A stretch of DNA of 64,000 bases. Source: Apostichopus japonicus (lineage: Eukaryota > Echinodermata > Holothuroidea > Aspidochirotida > Stichopodidae). The notes below the pieces were generated by a model. The model did not search any database and was not told the DNA's origin. It was given only the letters and a program-made list of their open reading frames with translations. Of the stretch, positions 1 through 12,998 are shown in pieces. Position 1 is the stretch's first letter; each line of letters starts with the position of its first letter. The position numbers and the translations under genes are program-made. Location: assembly GCF_037975245.1 (NCBI RefSeq), contig NC_092579.1, positions 26,145,166-26,209,165 of the forward strand. The letters run 5' to 3'.

Positions 1-2824
1 AGTCTAGTGGGAAACACAGAGAAACCCTTCCTCATGCAGGTACTTTTTGTTGTAAGACAAAAGTTCCTTAAATCAGTGTTCGCATGAAGGTGCATAATTG
101 CTGGATTCCCGCATAACTTAATGTAGGGGAATCCCCATAGTGCATATGCCATCATCACAAGTTAAAGGTATGCTGTATTGGCCCCAAATATGCTAGATAT
201 TCAAATATGGTCACCTTTGGTCAAAATTCTTAAACTGTTTTTATTACAACCTTTGAGGAAATTTTCCTCACTGGGACATTCAGTCATCTTGTGTATTCCT
301 TAAAAAGGCCGGGGAACAATTTGGAGAGTAAATTGCCTCTAAAACTTCTAGCAATTATAGTGTGCTATCATTTGGGGCCTATACTGACTACTGCAGAAAG
401 ATCAACTAATCGTAGCAAATCTATCCAATGTTTATATTACGTTGTGTACTTGTCACATCAACAGTACTTCCGATTCGCCAAGTGTTATAGATTTCTATAA
501 TTGATAACAGTCAACCATATTAGTTTTGAAAATGAGGGCAGAGTAATGATCCAAGATTTTGATAAGACACTTCTCTTGCACTATCTTTGCTGGCCAAAGG
601 ACATTTGTCAATGCAATATGCGTGTACATTTCATGAAACTTCACACATGTCACATAGACACACCGTAAATGTCTCAAGGCTAGACCTATCAGTGCTATCG
701 AATGTTATAAATAAATTACTTAACTGTCAAATTTTTGTGACTTCATACACCATACTTTTCACATGTGTTATAAAACTTTCAAATAAGTTTGAATTAATCA
801 GTACATATGACCCTACAGCCTGTAATATAAGAATACACCAGTGTTGTTTGCAAAGGTTTCATTGCCCTTTAGTTGCCATAAGATAAATATCAAATGTTTT
901 TTCAGTAGACAAAAAGCCTACTTATGATGAAAACACAAAATTCTGATATATACTGTACCCAAAAAAATAATAACATGAAACACTACAATCACGTAATGTT
1001 TTACCAAGTTGCAACCTGATGTCACAAATTTTGGCCGCTTAATATCTATGAATGAGTGGCACCAAAGCTTTTGGGGACTGGAATGATAATGAATCAAGCC
1101 ACATTCCACAATTATTTACCACTTTAGTCATAAAATGTCAACCACAGAGCATGTAATTGTCAAAGTGGTTAGGCTTCATTGCACCTTAATTACACTACCA
1201 ATGGTAGGATAGAATTCCTTTGTTAGCACAAATACAATCACAGAGTTTTTACAAGGTTTTCACAATTTGAACCCTAGTGACCTCAAATGACCTTTGACCT
1301 CCACAAAAAGCATTAGGCTTTTGATCCTAAAAGTGGTTCTCTTACACACGAAATATGAGATTCGTCAAAGCTACGTACCCTTCGTGAGATCTTGTGTTTA
1401 GTGGACACAACACTGGGATGTGGTATGCAATACCTGACTCTACATTCTACCAGATTACTTAGCACAAAGTTTCTGCAGAGGACCTTCAATACAGAACTCT
1501 CTGCAGTGCACTTTACTTATAAATTAGCAAACAGGCTCTAAACAACATGGAATTTCCAAACTACAAGCCCCAGAGAGTTATGACAGATGACAGTGCTAAG
1601 AAAAACAAGGTTTTAAAGACATTGAGAACCCTAAAATGTAAATAAACATCAAAGCAAAGAGGTGGTGGACATGATGATTGCAATTTCCTTTGCTGTCCGA
1701 GATAAAACATCTAATTGAACTATTTAAGTGCTACAGTATTCATTCTTTAGAAGGCCAAAGTAGTTTTTTATTTTGACACCTTTAATGAGAGATTTCATTG
1801 ACTTGATCGGATGTTTAGACTAACACCACACTAAGTCAATGGGAAATCTTGCCTACCATCGGTTTGCAGAAAGAAAAAAAAACACTGCGTAGCCTTGATT
1901 ACAACTTTCAATTAAATGGAAATCGGCAATTGTTTGAAGGTATGTGAGCTATGTTTTGAAGAGGGAATGTAGTATTTTAAGTACACTATTGCTTTTGCAA
2001 TGGATTGAAGGTATCAATTTTGAGTAGTTTTCACCAGTATAATATTTTCGTTTTCGGTGTGTTGAGTGATTTTATCCACAGGCGAAAAAAAGAATCATTA
2101 AGAATGGCTCAAACTTGAAATAGTAAGTAATTAAAACAACCACTACACTACAAGAAAGCTATTTCCTGAAATTAAATTTCCGTATTAGCGTGTCTTGATT
2201 AATCAAAACAAGCAGAGCTACCTTCCTAGCAATCAAAGATTAGGATGATTATAAGCAATATATTGATATTAAAACTTTTCAGCTTGTTTTCAACAACAGT
2301 TTTAACATCATCTTATGCAACATGTATACACTATTGAGTTGGTTATTGGCTTAATGCATCACTCAACTCAATCATTTGTCATATTTCGACCATCACAGTG
2401 CTTAGGAGTAATCTGCATGTCCTGAGTACTGCTTGTCAAAAGCCGCTGAGGTGAATAAAAAACTTAGTATGTATAATCTACTTAGATCTGATGGTGTTCA
2501 AGCAGCAAAGTTGTTAATTTTCATCTCTCACCTTCATTCTAACACTTTATAATTTCGTTAAAATTAGAAAAAATATTAAGTTATCAGGAATGTTTTTATA
2601 ATGTTTGTACAATATTATTATTTTTACGGTCACTAACAGCATTAACAGTATTTCTGTTTTCTAGTGTCCTACATATTTTGCAATTTTCCTATTGTACTGT
2701 GTGTTATGCTTTCCTCTGTATTCACATGGTAAATCATGATCCTTTGTTTAAGTATTCTTTCCAGCTCATTGTGTTCCTGGCCAAAATATTTCCTAACCCT
2801 CAGCACTCCACCATTTGATATATT
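1..2824. other. AT-rich non-coding stretch; probable FDXR intron or intergenic DNA
   Basis: No exon of a recognised family was seen on either strand; open frames are short and low in complexity. The one notable motif is a TGACCTTTGACCT direct repeat at 1288-1300, inside a repeat block of about 140 bp (1265-1400) that recurs near 44330. If FDXR continues beyond the left edge, this is intronic. Confidence 0.5.
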
Positions 2825-3567
2825 CTGTGTGCCACTGTCCATACTACTGTGTGCCACAGTTCATACTACTATGTGATACTGTTCATACTACTGTGTGACA
2901 CTGTTCATACTACTGTGTGCCACTGTCCGTACTACTGTGTGCCTCTGTTCATATTACTATGTGATACTGCTCATACTACTGTGTGTCACAGTTCGTGAAT
3001 GCTACTATGTGATATTGTTCATACTACTGTGTGCCAATGTTCATACTAGTGTGTGACACTTTCATACTACTGTGTACCACTGTTCATACTACTGTGTGCC
3101 AATGTTCATACTAGTGTGTGACACTGTCCATACTACTTTATGCCACTGTTCATACTAATGTGTGCCACTGTTCATAATACTGTATGACAATGTTCATACT
3201 AATATGTGCAGCTGTCCATACTACTGTGTGCCACTGTTCATACTACTGTGTGCCACTGTTCATACTACTGTGTGCCACTATTCATACTACTGTGTGCCAC
3301 TGTTCATACTACTGTGTGCCACTGTTCATACTACTGTGTGCCAATATTCATACTAGTGTGTGACACTGTCCATACTATTGTATGCCACAGTTCATACTAC
3401 TATGTGATACTGTTCATACTACTGTGTGCCACTGTTCACACTTTGTGCCACTGCTCATACTAAAGCTGTGTGCGACTGTTCATACCAACTGTGTGCCCCT
3501 GTTCATACTACTGTGTGCCACTGTCCATACTACTGTGTGCCACTGTTCATAATACTGTGTGCCACTT
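2825..3567. repeat. 22-bp minisatellite, about 33 copies
   Basis: Tandem units of roughly 22 bp share the core TTCATACTACTGTGTGCCAC. Variants alternate TGTGTGCC with TGTGTGAC or TATGTGAT. Because 22 is not a multiple of three, the open frames across it (Cys/Tyr/Val-rich) rotate through phases and are artefacts of the repeat. Edges are approximate. Confidence 0.95.
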
Positions 3568-6500
3568 CACTTTACAGGAAGATAGAAAGAAGCATTTAAA
3601 TACAACAGAAAAAGCTTTATATGAAATTAATGGCCTAGCAGTACTTATACATATGCATTTGTTATTAAACTATTATCCATGTTTACATTTCCACCACATG
3701 GTAGTTGAATCATTTCAGCTAAACCTTCGGTTCCATGTCAAACTTGTCAATTTAATTGACTTGCAAAACAAAACCACAACAGTAGTACTATGTCTTTGTC
3801 ATGTACTACTTTTATCACTCCTGACAAACACACTATATTTCATCAACAACAAAAAAGGGGAAAAAACGGATACTTGTGAATAATATAGTATTAACAACAT
3901 ACTACAGGCAAATCACAAATTGGCAAACTTTTGAACATTTTCTTTTATTATGTCAAGAGAAACCTGAATAGTTGAGACAATGAAAGTGATGCTGTGCTAA
4001 CAAATGGAAGAGAATCTAACTAAAATAACTAAATACCAAAATCAATCCAAAAAACTCTTGTTATTTATAACTGACCGTTAAGCCAAGAATATGTGACTGA
4101 AGTTATCTATATTTTTTTTAAAGTCTGACAATTGGGACTTTGTTCATATATAAAACATCCACATGTACTAGCCTCTCTTACAACACATAACATCAACCAC
4201 AAACTCTTGACTATAGTTAAAGTTTAAATTTACCAACCTTCTCCTTTCTCGCACTTGACTCATAATGCACAATATATGCGATATTTGAGTAAAATTACCA
4301 CTTTTCAAGGAATCGATAAACACCAGCGATGCACAAAACAGGGATTTTTTTTCAGTCAACATCTCAAGCATGACACAAGCAACAGGGCTCAATATCTGAG
4401 TAAGAGTACTTGTAACTTGTTGAAAATGGAAAAAATAGAAACTAAAGGAGGAACTAATGTGTCTATGGCCAACCAAAGACAGAATATGCACCAGTCATAT
4501 CTACTTATAAGGAAAACTACAAGTTGGTTTCCAATAGCTGAGGCCAGAAACTCTAGCACTTGATTTGATTACTGGAGGACCCACTCAACAGAGAGAACAA
4601 CAAGTAGCCTAACATATACATGAAAATATCACTTTGTCATGATGAAACAAACTTTAAGATCACCTTTTGGACAAGGAGCTGCATCATATTCTCCATAGAA
4701 TAACTAGATTTTAATGTTTCTAATGAGGCAAGCCTGTTCAGCTAAATGCTGATATGTATGTGACTGTTAGAATGAATAGTTGCTACACATCACTGGCAAA
4801 GTTCCCTCTTTGCATCCAAACTAGCACCATCACAGTAGTGAACATGTATACACATGAGCAACTAAATCATCACTCATGACTGATGACCCACAGTGAAGCC
4901 TTGAAAAAAGTGAGGGCGCTTTGCATTGTATGGCAAAAAGTCAGATCATTTGTACATCTTCACAGACCTTTTCACAACTGCAACATATTATGGCGGCCAG
5001 AGTGGTGAGTACTATATGTACACCTGACTTAAAGGAATTTTTTAGTGATAAATGGGATCCAGTCCTTCCGGTCATATCATATTTTGTCTTTTTATTGCCC
5101 TATGCCTGCCCTTTGTAGTTCCCGTGTTAGAGTGCTTGAAATGTTGGCCCGCCCTGCCAGAAAATTTGAATCTCACACTGACTTACATCGAGACGTGACG
5201 TCAGTGCAACAAATTGTTCAGAATCGATCAGATCTCACTCTAAGCATGGCCTTGATACAATACACAGGAATGTGTACAGACTTCGTGTACGGCTGTGATT
5301 AAGAAAATCTCTCAATTACAAATACCAGAACAACATATTATGAAGAAAACCTAGTTAGGGAATTCTGGAACGCATTTAAATCTCCAAAAGATTGCTAATT
5401 TGCAACTTCACCCAGAATTTTCCATCTACAATTGCTATTTCACTTTCAGAAATTTGAACTTTCCTCACTACAGTGTAGCTTGCTAATGATAGCGTCCCCA
5501 CAGCCCCTGAAACGAAGTGCTGCGATGATGTCACAGTCACTCGTCTTTCCCCACTGTTCAAAATATATTAGAATAAGTTGGCGCGAGGTTAAAAAATTGA
5601 CTTCTCCTGAACCATAGGATCAAAAATCCCCTAGGACTGTGGCGATAAAAAAAGTATGGACTTTTTTTATATACTGCCACTAAAAAAATCATTTAAGAAC
5701 CAGTTTTGAAAACTTTCGAACTTAACTTAAGAAAGGCAATTATCACAAACAGTTTTATTCAATTGCTGTGATTTAGTATAGGTTTTATCTTTTACTTGTT
5801 TGCTAGTTAGATCCATATTAACTTTGCCAATAATTTGCAGCAGTGTAATTTTGTTGCCACAAACTGCAGAATTTTTGAGTAATTTATTAAAGGTTGGTGT
5901 CTCGCTCTAGGACGAGCGAATTTACAAACATATAATCTGCATTCATTATTCATCTAGTGAAGAAGTTTAAAAACAAACATTGGTACAACAAAACTTCTAA
6001 AGAAATAATAGCTGTAACAGGCTGATATGATCAAACAGGCATCCAGCTGACACAACCTTATTACTAAATCTGTCTCATCTTAAATCACAGTATTTACTAG
6101 CTGCTTGCTATGTAAATGCAGAGTACTTGTGTTCTTGTACCTTCACACTCTGGAAAGTGACTACAAAAAATGGAAGATTGATTACAATCTTGATGCTCAA
6201 TTTGCGTTGCAGATTATACCGCCCAGATCAGAGAAATATGCGAGTAATGATAAAAAGAATAACCCATGCACAGATGAAATTCAAAACAAAGTTATGAAAT
6301 TCCTCCACATAGAAACTTCACTTAGATTTGCATCTTCTTGATTCTGGATACTTTGGAATGGCTCAAAATGAAAGCCTAATCTCTCAAATCAATTTCTGAT
6401 TAGGATTTGACAATGTTATCAAACGTAAGTTACATCAATAAGACTGGGTATTAAGGTAGTAATAAACACAGCAAGGGGCCGTTTCACGATTTATATTTAC

Positions 6501-7069
6501 AAACAAATATGGCTTTGAGATGTTAAATAAAAAACTATATAGATATGGAAATGACTGTAAAGCCTTTCACGCCCCAATCCAAATTAAACCTAAAAAAGGT
6601 CTCTATGAGAGTTCTTCAATCAAATAAGAGACAAATTTGAAGAAATAATAAGCTTGACTACAAACTGAAGCAGTGGTTCAGAGCAGAGCAGCAGGGTTCA
6701 AACTGATTACTAGGATCTAATTGAGATGCAGGTACTGGAAACATTAAACGTTGACCAACTTGATGACAAAGGTTGGAACATTGAACATGTTTAAAGCAGC
6801 ATTTTGCGTCCTTTTCTATGATATTTCTCAACCTCACTGACTCCACTATACCATAACGACATACATAACTAACTTATCTATTTAAATCTTACTTCAAATG
6901 ATGGCATAAAAGTCGAAAAATTTGCAACTTTCCACTGTTTTTCTCCAAGATATTTTCCGTTGGGATCCCAATAAACCTCGCCCATAATATGAATATTTAA
7001 ACCCTACGAACGTCATTGACCAATACGTAATACAACACCAAGCTTGATTTGTGCACAGTCTAAATGGCA
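3568..7069. other. Non-coding stretch, no recognised gene
   Basis: No family-level coding similarity was recognised. An isolated ATGGCGGCC start in good context followed at once by a GTGAGT donor occurs at 4991-5011. It could be a tiny first exon of a plus-strand gene, but no downstream exon was found. Confidence 0.45.
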
Positions 7070-7108
7070 GTTGTACCAGGGAGTTCCATAACAACTCCCT
7101 GGTTGTAC
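7070..7108. mobile_element. 25-bp palindromic insertion with 7-bp target duplication
   Basis: Bases 7077-7101 form a short inverted repeat (left arm CAGGGAGTT, right arm AACTCCCTG) flanked on both sides by GTTGTAC (7070-7076 and 7102-7108). A closely related 31-bp copy sits at 61440-61470 with its own 7-bp duplication. It has no room for any gene, so it is either a minimal non-autonomous element or a terminal-repeat remnant. Confidence 0.7.
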
Positions 7109-10100
7109 CAACGCAAAGTCTTGAATCTATTTTTAGCAACGGCTCATAACTTAACCTGGATCTCTGATTGGTTGAATTCAAACTAGTGGGTTTGGGGGAA
7201 CTGTATGCGATTAATTTTAAATGTGGAATTTTGTCATGGATACTTTTCTCATTATCTGCAAATATCCTTAATTATTCGCCAATTAACGATGTTGGCAGGG
7301 AAAAACTTGGCTGATATCTCAGTTTGCTGTTTTGTGATTTATATATGTAAAAAACTTGATGGACATGTCAAAAAAGTAGAAAACGGCGACCAAACGCAAA
7401 ATGCTGCTTTAAGCTCATCAAAACGAACAGCACTATGGCACACATTAAATCAACTCAGGGAGTGAAATTGCTTCACAGTTGAACAACAACATGATGTCAA
7501 ATGTTTTATTAATATCTCATAAAAAAAGTGCAAGTTTGAAGCCATTTAGTTGGGACAACCATTTCATTGCCATGGTTACCAGTGGTGATAAACAATCTTT
7601 GCAACTCTCCTCAGGAAACAGTCTATACAAATAAGCATGAACTTGGTTAGCGCAGCAGCGAATGAAGGAAACCTTCAGATGGTACTCTCCTTACAATACT
7701 CTAGTAATACTTATGAATTAGTAGAGCCCATCTTTATTGACCTATCCACCGAGGAAAGAACATCTAATTGGTTTCAAAACATGGAAGATGTTTTCAGAAT
7801 TACAAGCAAATTAAATTTTACTGCTAGAGCTTGCTGAAATCTAGTTGTGCTTTACATTAAATGTAGAACAGTGAATGGACTATCTACTGGTCATGAAATT
7901 AGGGCAATAATAATGTAAAAAATAGATCTGCATATTAAGTGTATCAATAACAAACCACATCCATGACAGATGGAAAGGAGCATCTGTCAGACATTTGTTG
8001 GCAGGGGTTGAGGTAAAAATGGTAGATGTGGGTGTCCAAATTTTTAAAGTTGATGTCCTACCTTCTTGGGACAACATGATCAAATCAAGGGGCCAAAAGC
8101 ACCTAAAAAGCCCTAAAAATGTGACCAGTTAGGCAACACTTCTCAGTAGTTCTGTGGCACAGCAGTATTTTGTAATGCATGCAAACACCCTCAGGCACAT
8201 TTTGCCCAAAACCTGACACAACTTCTTTTTTTTCAAAGTCCTAACGGCATGTACGTATGTGCTTAAGTAACCCCTTTGCCTTAGTGGTATGTGCCATGGG
8301 AAACAATACTTTACGATTTTGTTCCGCTAGCTGTACAGTTACATTTTTTCTTAATTGGAAGTTACTACTTCTGGTAAGGTATTTTGTAGTAACATTCTGC
8401 CTCAAGTTCGTAATATGATACAGCAGTCACTAAGCTCCTAATCCTCAACTGACCACAGCAAGATAGATTTCCAGCGACATGCGCGACAAAGTCAATGGAA
8501 CTTTAGTGTGTGAATTCTCCCGCATGTAGTTAAGTCAATGGAGAAGGGTCGTTGACCGTATAAAAGTGTTCAAATGATGATCGATCAGGATTCGCTCGCA
8601 CATGATATTCAATGTAAACTTGAAGCATGTAATTGACTCTATTCAATTCACCACTGCCACTATCCTAACAACGGATGCCTTAACATTAGGCTACTACTAG
8701 CATACCAGTTTGCATTACTAGCTATAGACATCAACCTGAGAAAACTTGTGAGAAATTTACATGGCTTCATATATACTTTGCAAGCAATGCCTTGAAAATT
8801 AGGCAGCCAATTTGCGTAACCGGCGGTGCAAAAGACGGCTGGACAACTGGCTGTCTAAACCCCTGTTTGTTAATGTGTAACACACAAAAACTCCTTTGAA
8901 GATACAACGCTTTCATAGATTCATTCAGGTAAAACAAGAAATATATGCAAGCAGTTAAGTAACACTTGAAGGGATCAAAAGCTGACATTAGCATACTACA
9001 CAGTACGCACAGCGTTCGTTATTACTACAAGTACTATATCTCAGTTAGTTCCAAGGAAAGATTGCATAGTCCTAATATTAACCCATGAGGCCACTGGTTA
9101 CAATCTCCTTCTAGCCAAATATGTTTTTGTTCATTAACAAGTATGTCTCAAATGTTATAACTCCTAAATCAAACTGAAATGCACCAACCTAAAGCTGCTT
9201 TGGTAGATCCACAAGAACTTGTAATTCTTAAATCATTATTTACAATCCTGAACATATTTGTCTGTCGAATTGTTTTCATGTATGTCAATTGCTCTTGAAA
9301 TCCTTCACCTGCACTTTCTGGGTTGCATTGATTGAAAGTGGTTATACTTGGGTTTATACTAATTTTTAAAACACAGTGTTTAATAACTGTGGCTCAGCGA
9401 TCCCAGCCAGGAACTGGTTAATAGGATCCTTGGATAGACATGCCCAGTAACTTAAAGTACCTAATATTAAGTAAAACTTAAAGTTAACCGGAAGTGACCT
9501 CTATGATATGATACAGGGCAGCCAAACATTGTGAGGGCAACAACAGAAACAACAAATATAAGTTTTGTCATCACCTTTACAAGATTACAGTCTTGTGCTA
9601 CATACGTCCAAAAAGTATTATGTACATAGGTAACGTAATCTAAGATGCAAGCCAGGCAAAAATATAAGGCAAGAATATATTTCTCCAATCATAACCATGG
9701 TTATTATTTTTTTTTCTGCTATCATTTAGAAACAAATATTGGTAGGAAAACTTTATCTCCAATTTTTGGGTAAAAGAGACTTGTAGTGAGATTTGTAAGA
9801 GCATTATATAGTTCATTAGTGACAAAGCTGAAACAGTGTAAAAATATAAGACAAAATGGTATTTTAACTAAAGCATTTGAATCAAGTATTTTTGTATCCT
9901 TTTCAAAGTAATCACTCATAAAACATGTTTGTTAGTTTGCTGTGTCTGACAACAATGTAAAATAACATCTTGCTTTAAATCTGCATACATGAGAATTGTT
10001 TAAAGAACTCTGATGAAAACTAACCTGTCAAATTAAGCCTCCCCGTCCCTCCACCACAACCTCCTTCCATAACGATAACCAACACTACCTACTGCTGATT

Positions 10101-10960
10101 ACAGTTCCCTTCATTTAATGGGCTCAGATTGATGATGATCTTATATTCATCAGAGCTACAGGTCGTGACCTATTTGGATATTTTTGACTCGTAGCAGGGT
10201 TTCCTGCTCAACCATTTGACTCAATCGTGAGCTATTTACTCCCACTGTACACATAACAACATCTGTCATAGTTGTCTACAGTAGGTAATATACCGAAAGG
10301 AACATTACTGTCACAAGAATTGAAAAACCAGTTTATTGTTTCAACCACAATACTGTGACCAATTACCATTACCAAGCGATTAGAATGCAAATTAAAAGAT
10401 GCATTGAATACAAATACACACTGAACTGTATCGCGACTAATACTAGATAAACATAACCTAGCCTTGATGAGGATACTTATAGACAGTAATCTCGATAACA
10501 GATGGCAGCTAGTTTTGGACAGATAGACATAAATTGGTTTCGTTGCTCTGAAGAAAGGCAGGTGGAACTAACAAATGAAAATATCTACAGAGAAAGAAAC
10601 AGAAAGTTGCAGGCTTCTTCTTTTGCTTGCTATGAACTTAAAACTGTTCTTAATAATATCTTGATACTAAGTTATTCACTTCACAAGCAAGAGAGGTAAA
10701 CAAACTGTTAACAAAAGACAATGAAAGGGAATTGTTGGTTTGCACAATGGATTGACCACCAGTCATGGAAGGAGAATTAAAATCGGTAATACTTAAAATG
10801 AATCAGAAAGGCAAATACATTGGTCAGGATCTAATTTAGCTTCAATCATATTATAAGAGGCACACATATATGACACACACTACTTTGACTTAACAAAAGA
10901 CTTAATAAGAGGAGGAGACAACTAAAATAATTCCAAACAAGACTTCCTCAAAATGTTGCT
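7109..10960. other. Non-coding stretch, no recognised gene
   Basis: Only short open frames without family similarity were seen. A slightly CpG-richer patch at about 8460-8600 could be regulatory, but nothing supports that beyond composition. Confidence 0.45.
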
Positions 10961-11386
10961 ATTTAATACCTCAAAGCAAACCAGAATGGCATTCCCTCAT
11001 ATACGGGCTAGCATGTGACCACTGGTTGGGAGAGATAACTCATCTATTTAATACCTCAAAGAAAACAAAAATGACATTCCCTCAACATACGGGCTAGCTT
11101 GTGATCACTGGCTGGGAGTGATAACTTATCTATTAAATACCTCAAAGCAAACCAAAATGGCATTCCCTCATATATGGGCTAGCTTGTGATCACTGGCTGG
11201 GAGTGATAACTTATCTATTAAATACCTCAAAGCAAACCAAAATGGCATTCCCTCATATATGGGCTAGCTTGTGATCACTGGCTGGGAGTGATAACTTATC
11301 TATTAAATATCTCAAAGCAAACCAATGTGGCATTCCCTCATATATGGGCTAGCTTGTGATCACTGGCTGGGAGAGATAACTTATCT
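10961..11386. repeat. 85-bp tandem repeat, 5 copies
   Basis: Five head-to-tail units start at 10961, 11046, 11132, 11217 and 11302. Each contains ATTAAATACCTCAAAGCAAA, then GGCATTCCCTCATATA, then GATCACTGGCTGGGAG. The three middle copies are nearly identical and the outer two more divergent, as expected of unequal crossing-over. Confidence 0.95.
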
Positions 11387-12998
11387 GTGTTCCATTGTAC
11401 AACAAAATAGTTGGGCCATCACTGGCCTAAGGAAAATGTGGGGGGAAAAATGAATTTTCCTTTTCTCTTCATGCTTCGTGTCAACTAATGGAGGTTATCT
11501 GTACTCTGCAAGGAATCAAAACTTCCATGCAAGTTAATCTTTCACAAACCGAAGTGACGCCAGTGTAATTCCTGACTTCTTATGAACAAAAAAATAGCTA
11601 ATAACTATGACATAATATATGCTAAACCTGCAACAATTAAATGCTCCCTCTGCTGCAACCTCACCTCCCTTCTCTAAAATGGGCAGTGACACCAAATACT
11701 ACATTTACAACAAAAACACTCAATCTGTGATGTTTTGTATTGTATTGAACTGCAGAAATTCAGGAAGGATAGCAGATGGTTTCCCTGCAGTGGCCACCCA
11801 ACAAATTAACTTTCAAGTTATAACCAACTTTTGATAAAGGACAATATAGAGGGCACAAAACACACATCTTCTGAAGTGGCCTTGCCATCTTGCCTGTAAT
11901 TCAGAAATCATTTTTCAGAGAAGAGTCCAAGATACATCACAGGGTGGATGCACTCACATCAGGGCAAATGTTTAATGATCGTCTGATGGTCTCAAACAAA
12001 CAAACTTAGCTATTAACTGAAGAGGCTACCCAGATAGGTAAAATGATAAATTGATTTCAACTTCCACCACCCTTGGAGATACTGAAACAAAACAAAGGTA
12101 GTGGCAGGCCTATGATCCACCCGAGGAGGAGTTTAACTGGACCGAAGCTGATTTTCTGTTCACCAAATCTACACGACTCTCCACTTTGTACATAATGATC
12201 ACTCTATATTATTTTGCTACATTTTTGGGACAACCAAATATGCTGTTGGGACAACCAAAGAGTAAGACATGGTTGTCCAAGGAAGAACCTGGAAAAGGGG
12301 GCACAACATTTTGCCCTGCACATATTCTCTGATTGATTGTTTATTTGTTCCCCAAGACGGGGTGTCTGTTCCTCCAGACTGTGTTTTGTTTTGCTACAGT
12401 CTCTGTAGAAGCTTTTAGGTGAATGTTGACATAAGCTCATTTGTATATTATCTAGCTGTGAAGCCACAAGGGTTGTGCTGTCCATGATTTGTATCAACTA
12501 AGAGGCATAAATATTCCCAACCATGTGACGGACTTCTTAGCCAACGACTACATGAGCCCATTCATGTAATATAACGATGGGACTAACACTGTACCTTACA
12601 GAAGTACTAACCTAACATAAAGACTGAACAGGTTAACTATATGGAGAGGTTCAGGCAAAGAAAACAAGCAATTAAGTGGATAGTCCAGGTGAAAATTTAT
12701 TCTCGGTTGATGAAAGAGAAAATCTATCCAATCCAGAGGCAAAACATTAAACAGAAGATGTAAAGAACTTAGACAAAAACTTTTTGCTGTCAGTGTGCAA
12801 CTTTGACATCACACCTGTTTGCTTCAAGTTCACTTATGATACAAACTGTGACAATTCCAACTGAAAATATCTTGTAATCTTTACGTAGGAATTGCATGCA
12901 AACTACACCAGGATGCTTAGTACCTATTCTCCTTTTCATTTGTCAGGAAATAAACTTTCGTTTGGATTATCCTTTTGAAAACATAACATTCAACTCAC
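11387..12998. other. Intronic sequence directly after the last visible FDXR exon
   Basis: It begins (on the minus strand) with the FDXR donor GTGAGTTG at 12998. The next FDXR exon, which should encode the conserved VGRRGPLQ segment, was looked for here and not found. Nothing else was recognised. Confidence 0.5.

Noticed and set aside
3162-3463. Cys/Tyr/Val-rich open frames
   Set aside because: They are readings of the 22-bp minisatellite; the frame changes with each unit and nothing supports translation.
8767-8994. 75-residue minus-strand open frame ending near APPVTQIGCLIF
   Set aside because: The sequence hints at a repeat-derived fragment, but no family could be named and no splice context was seen.
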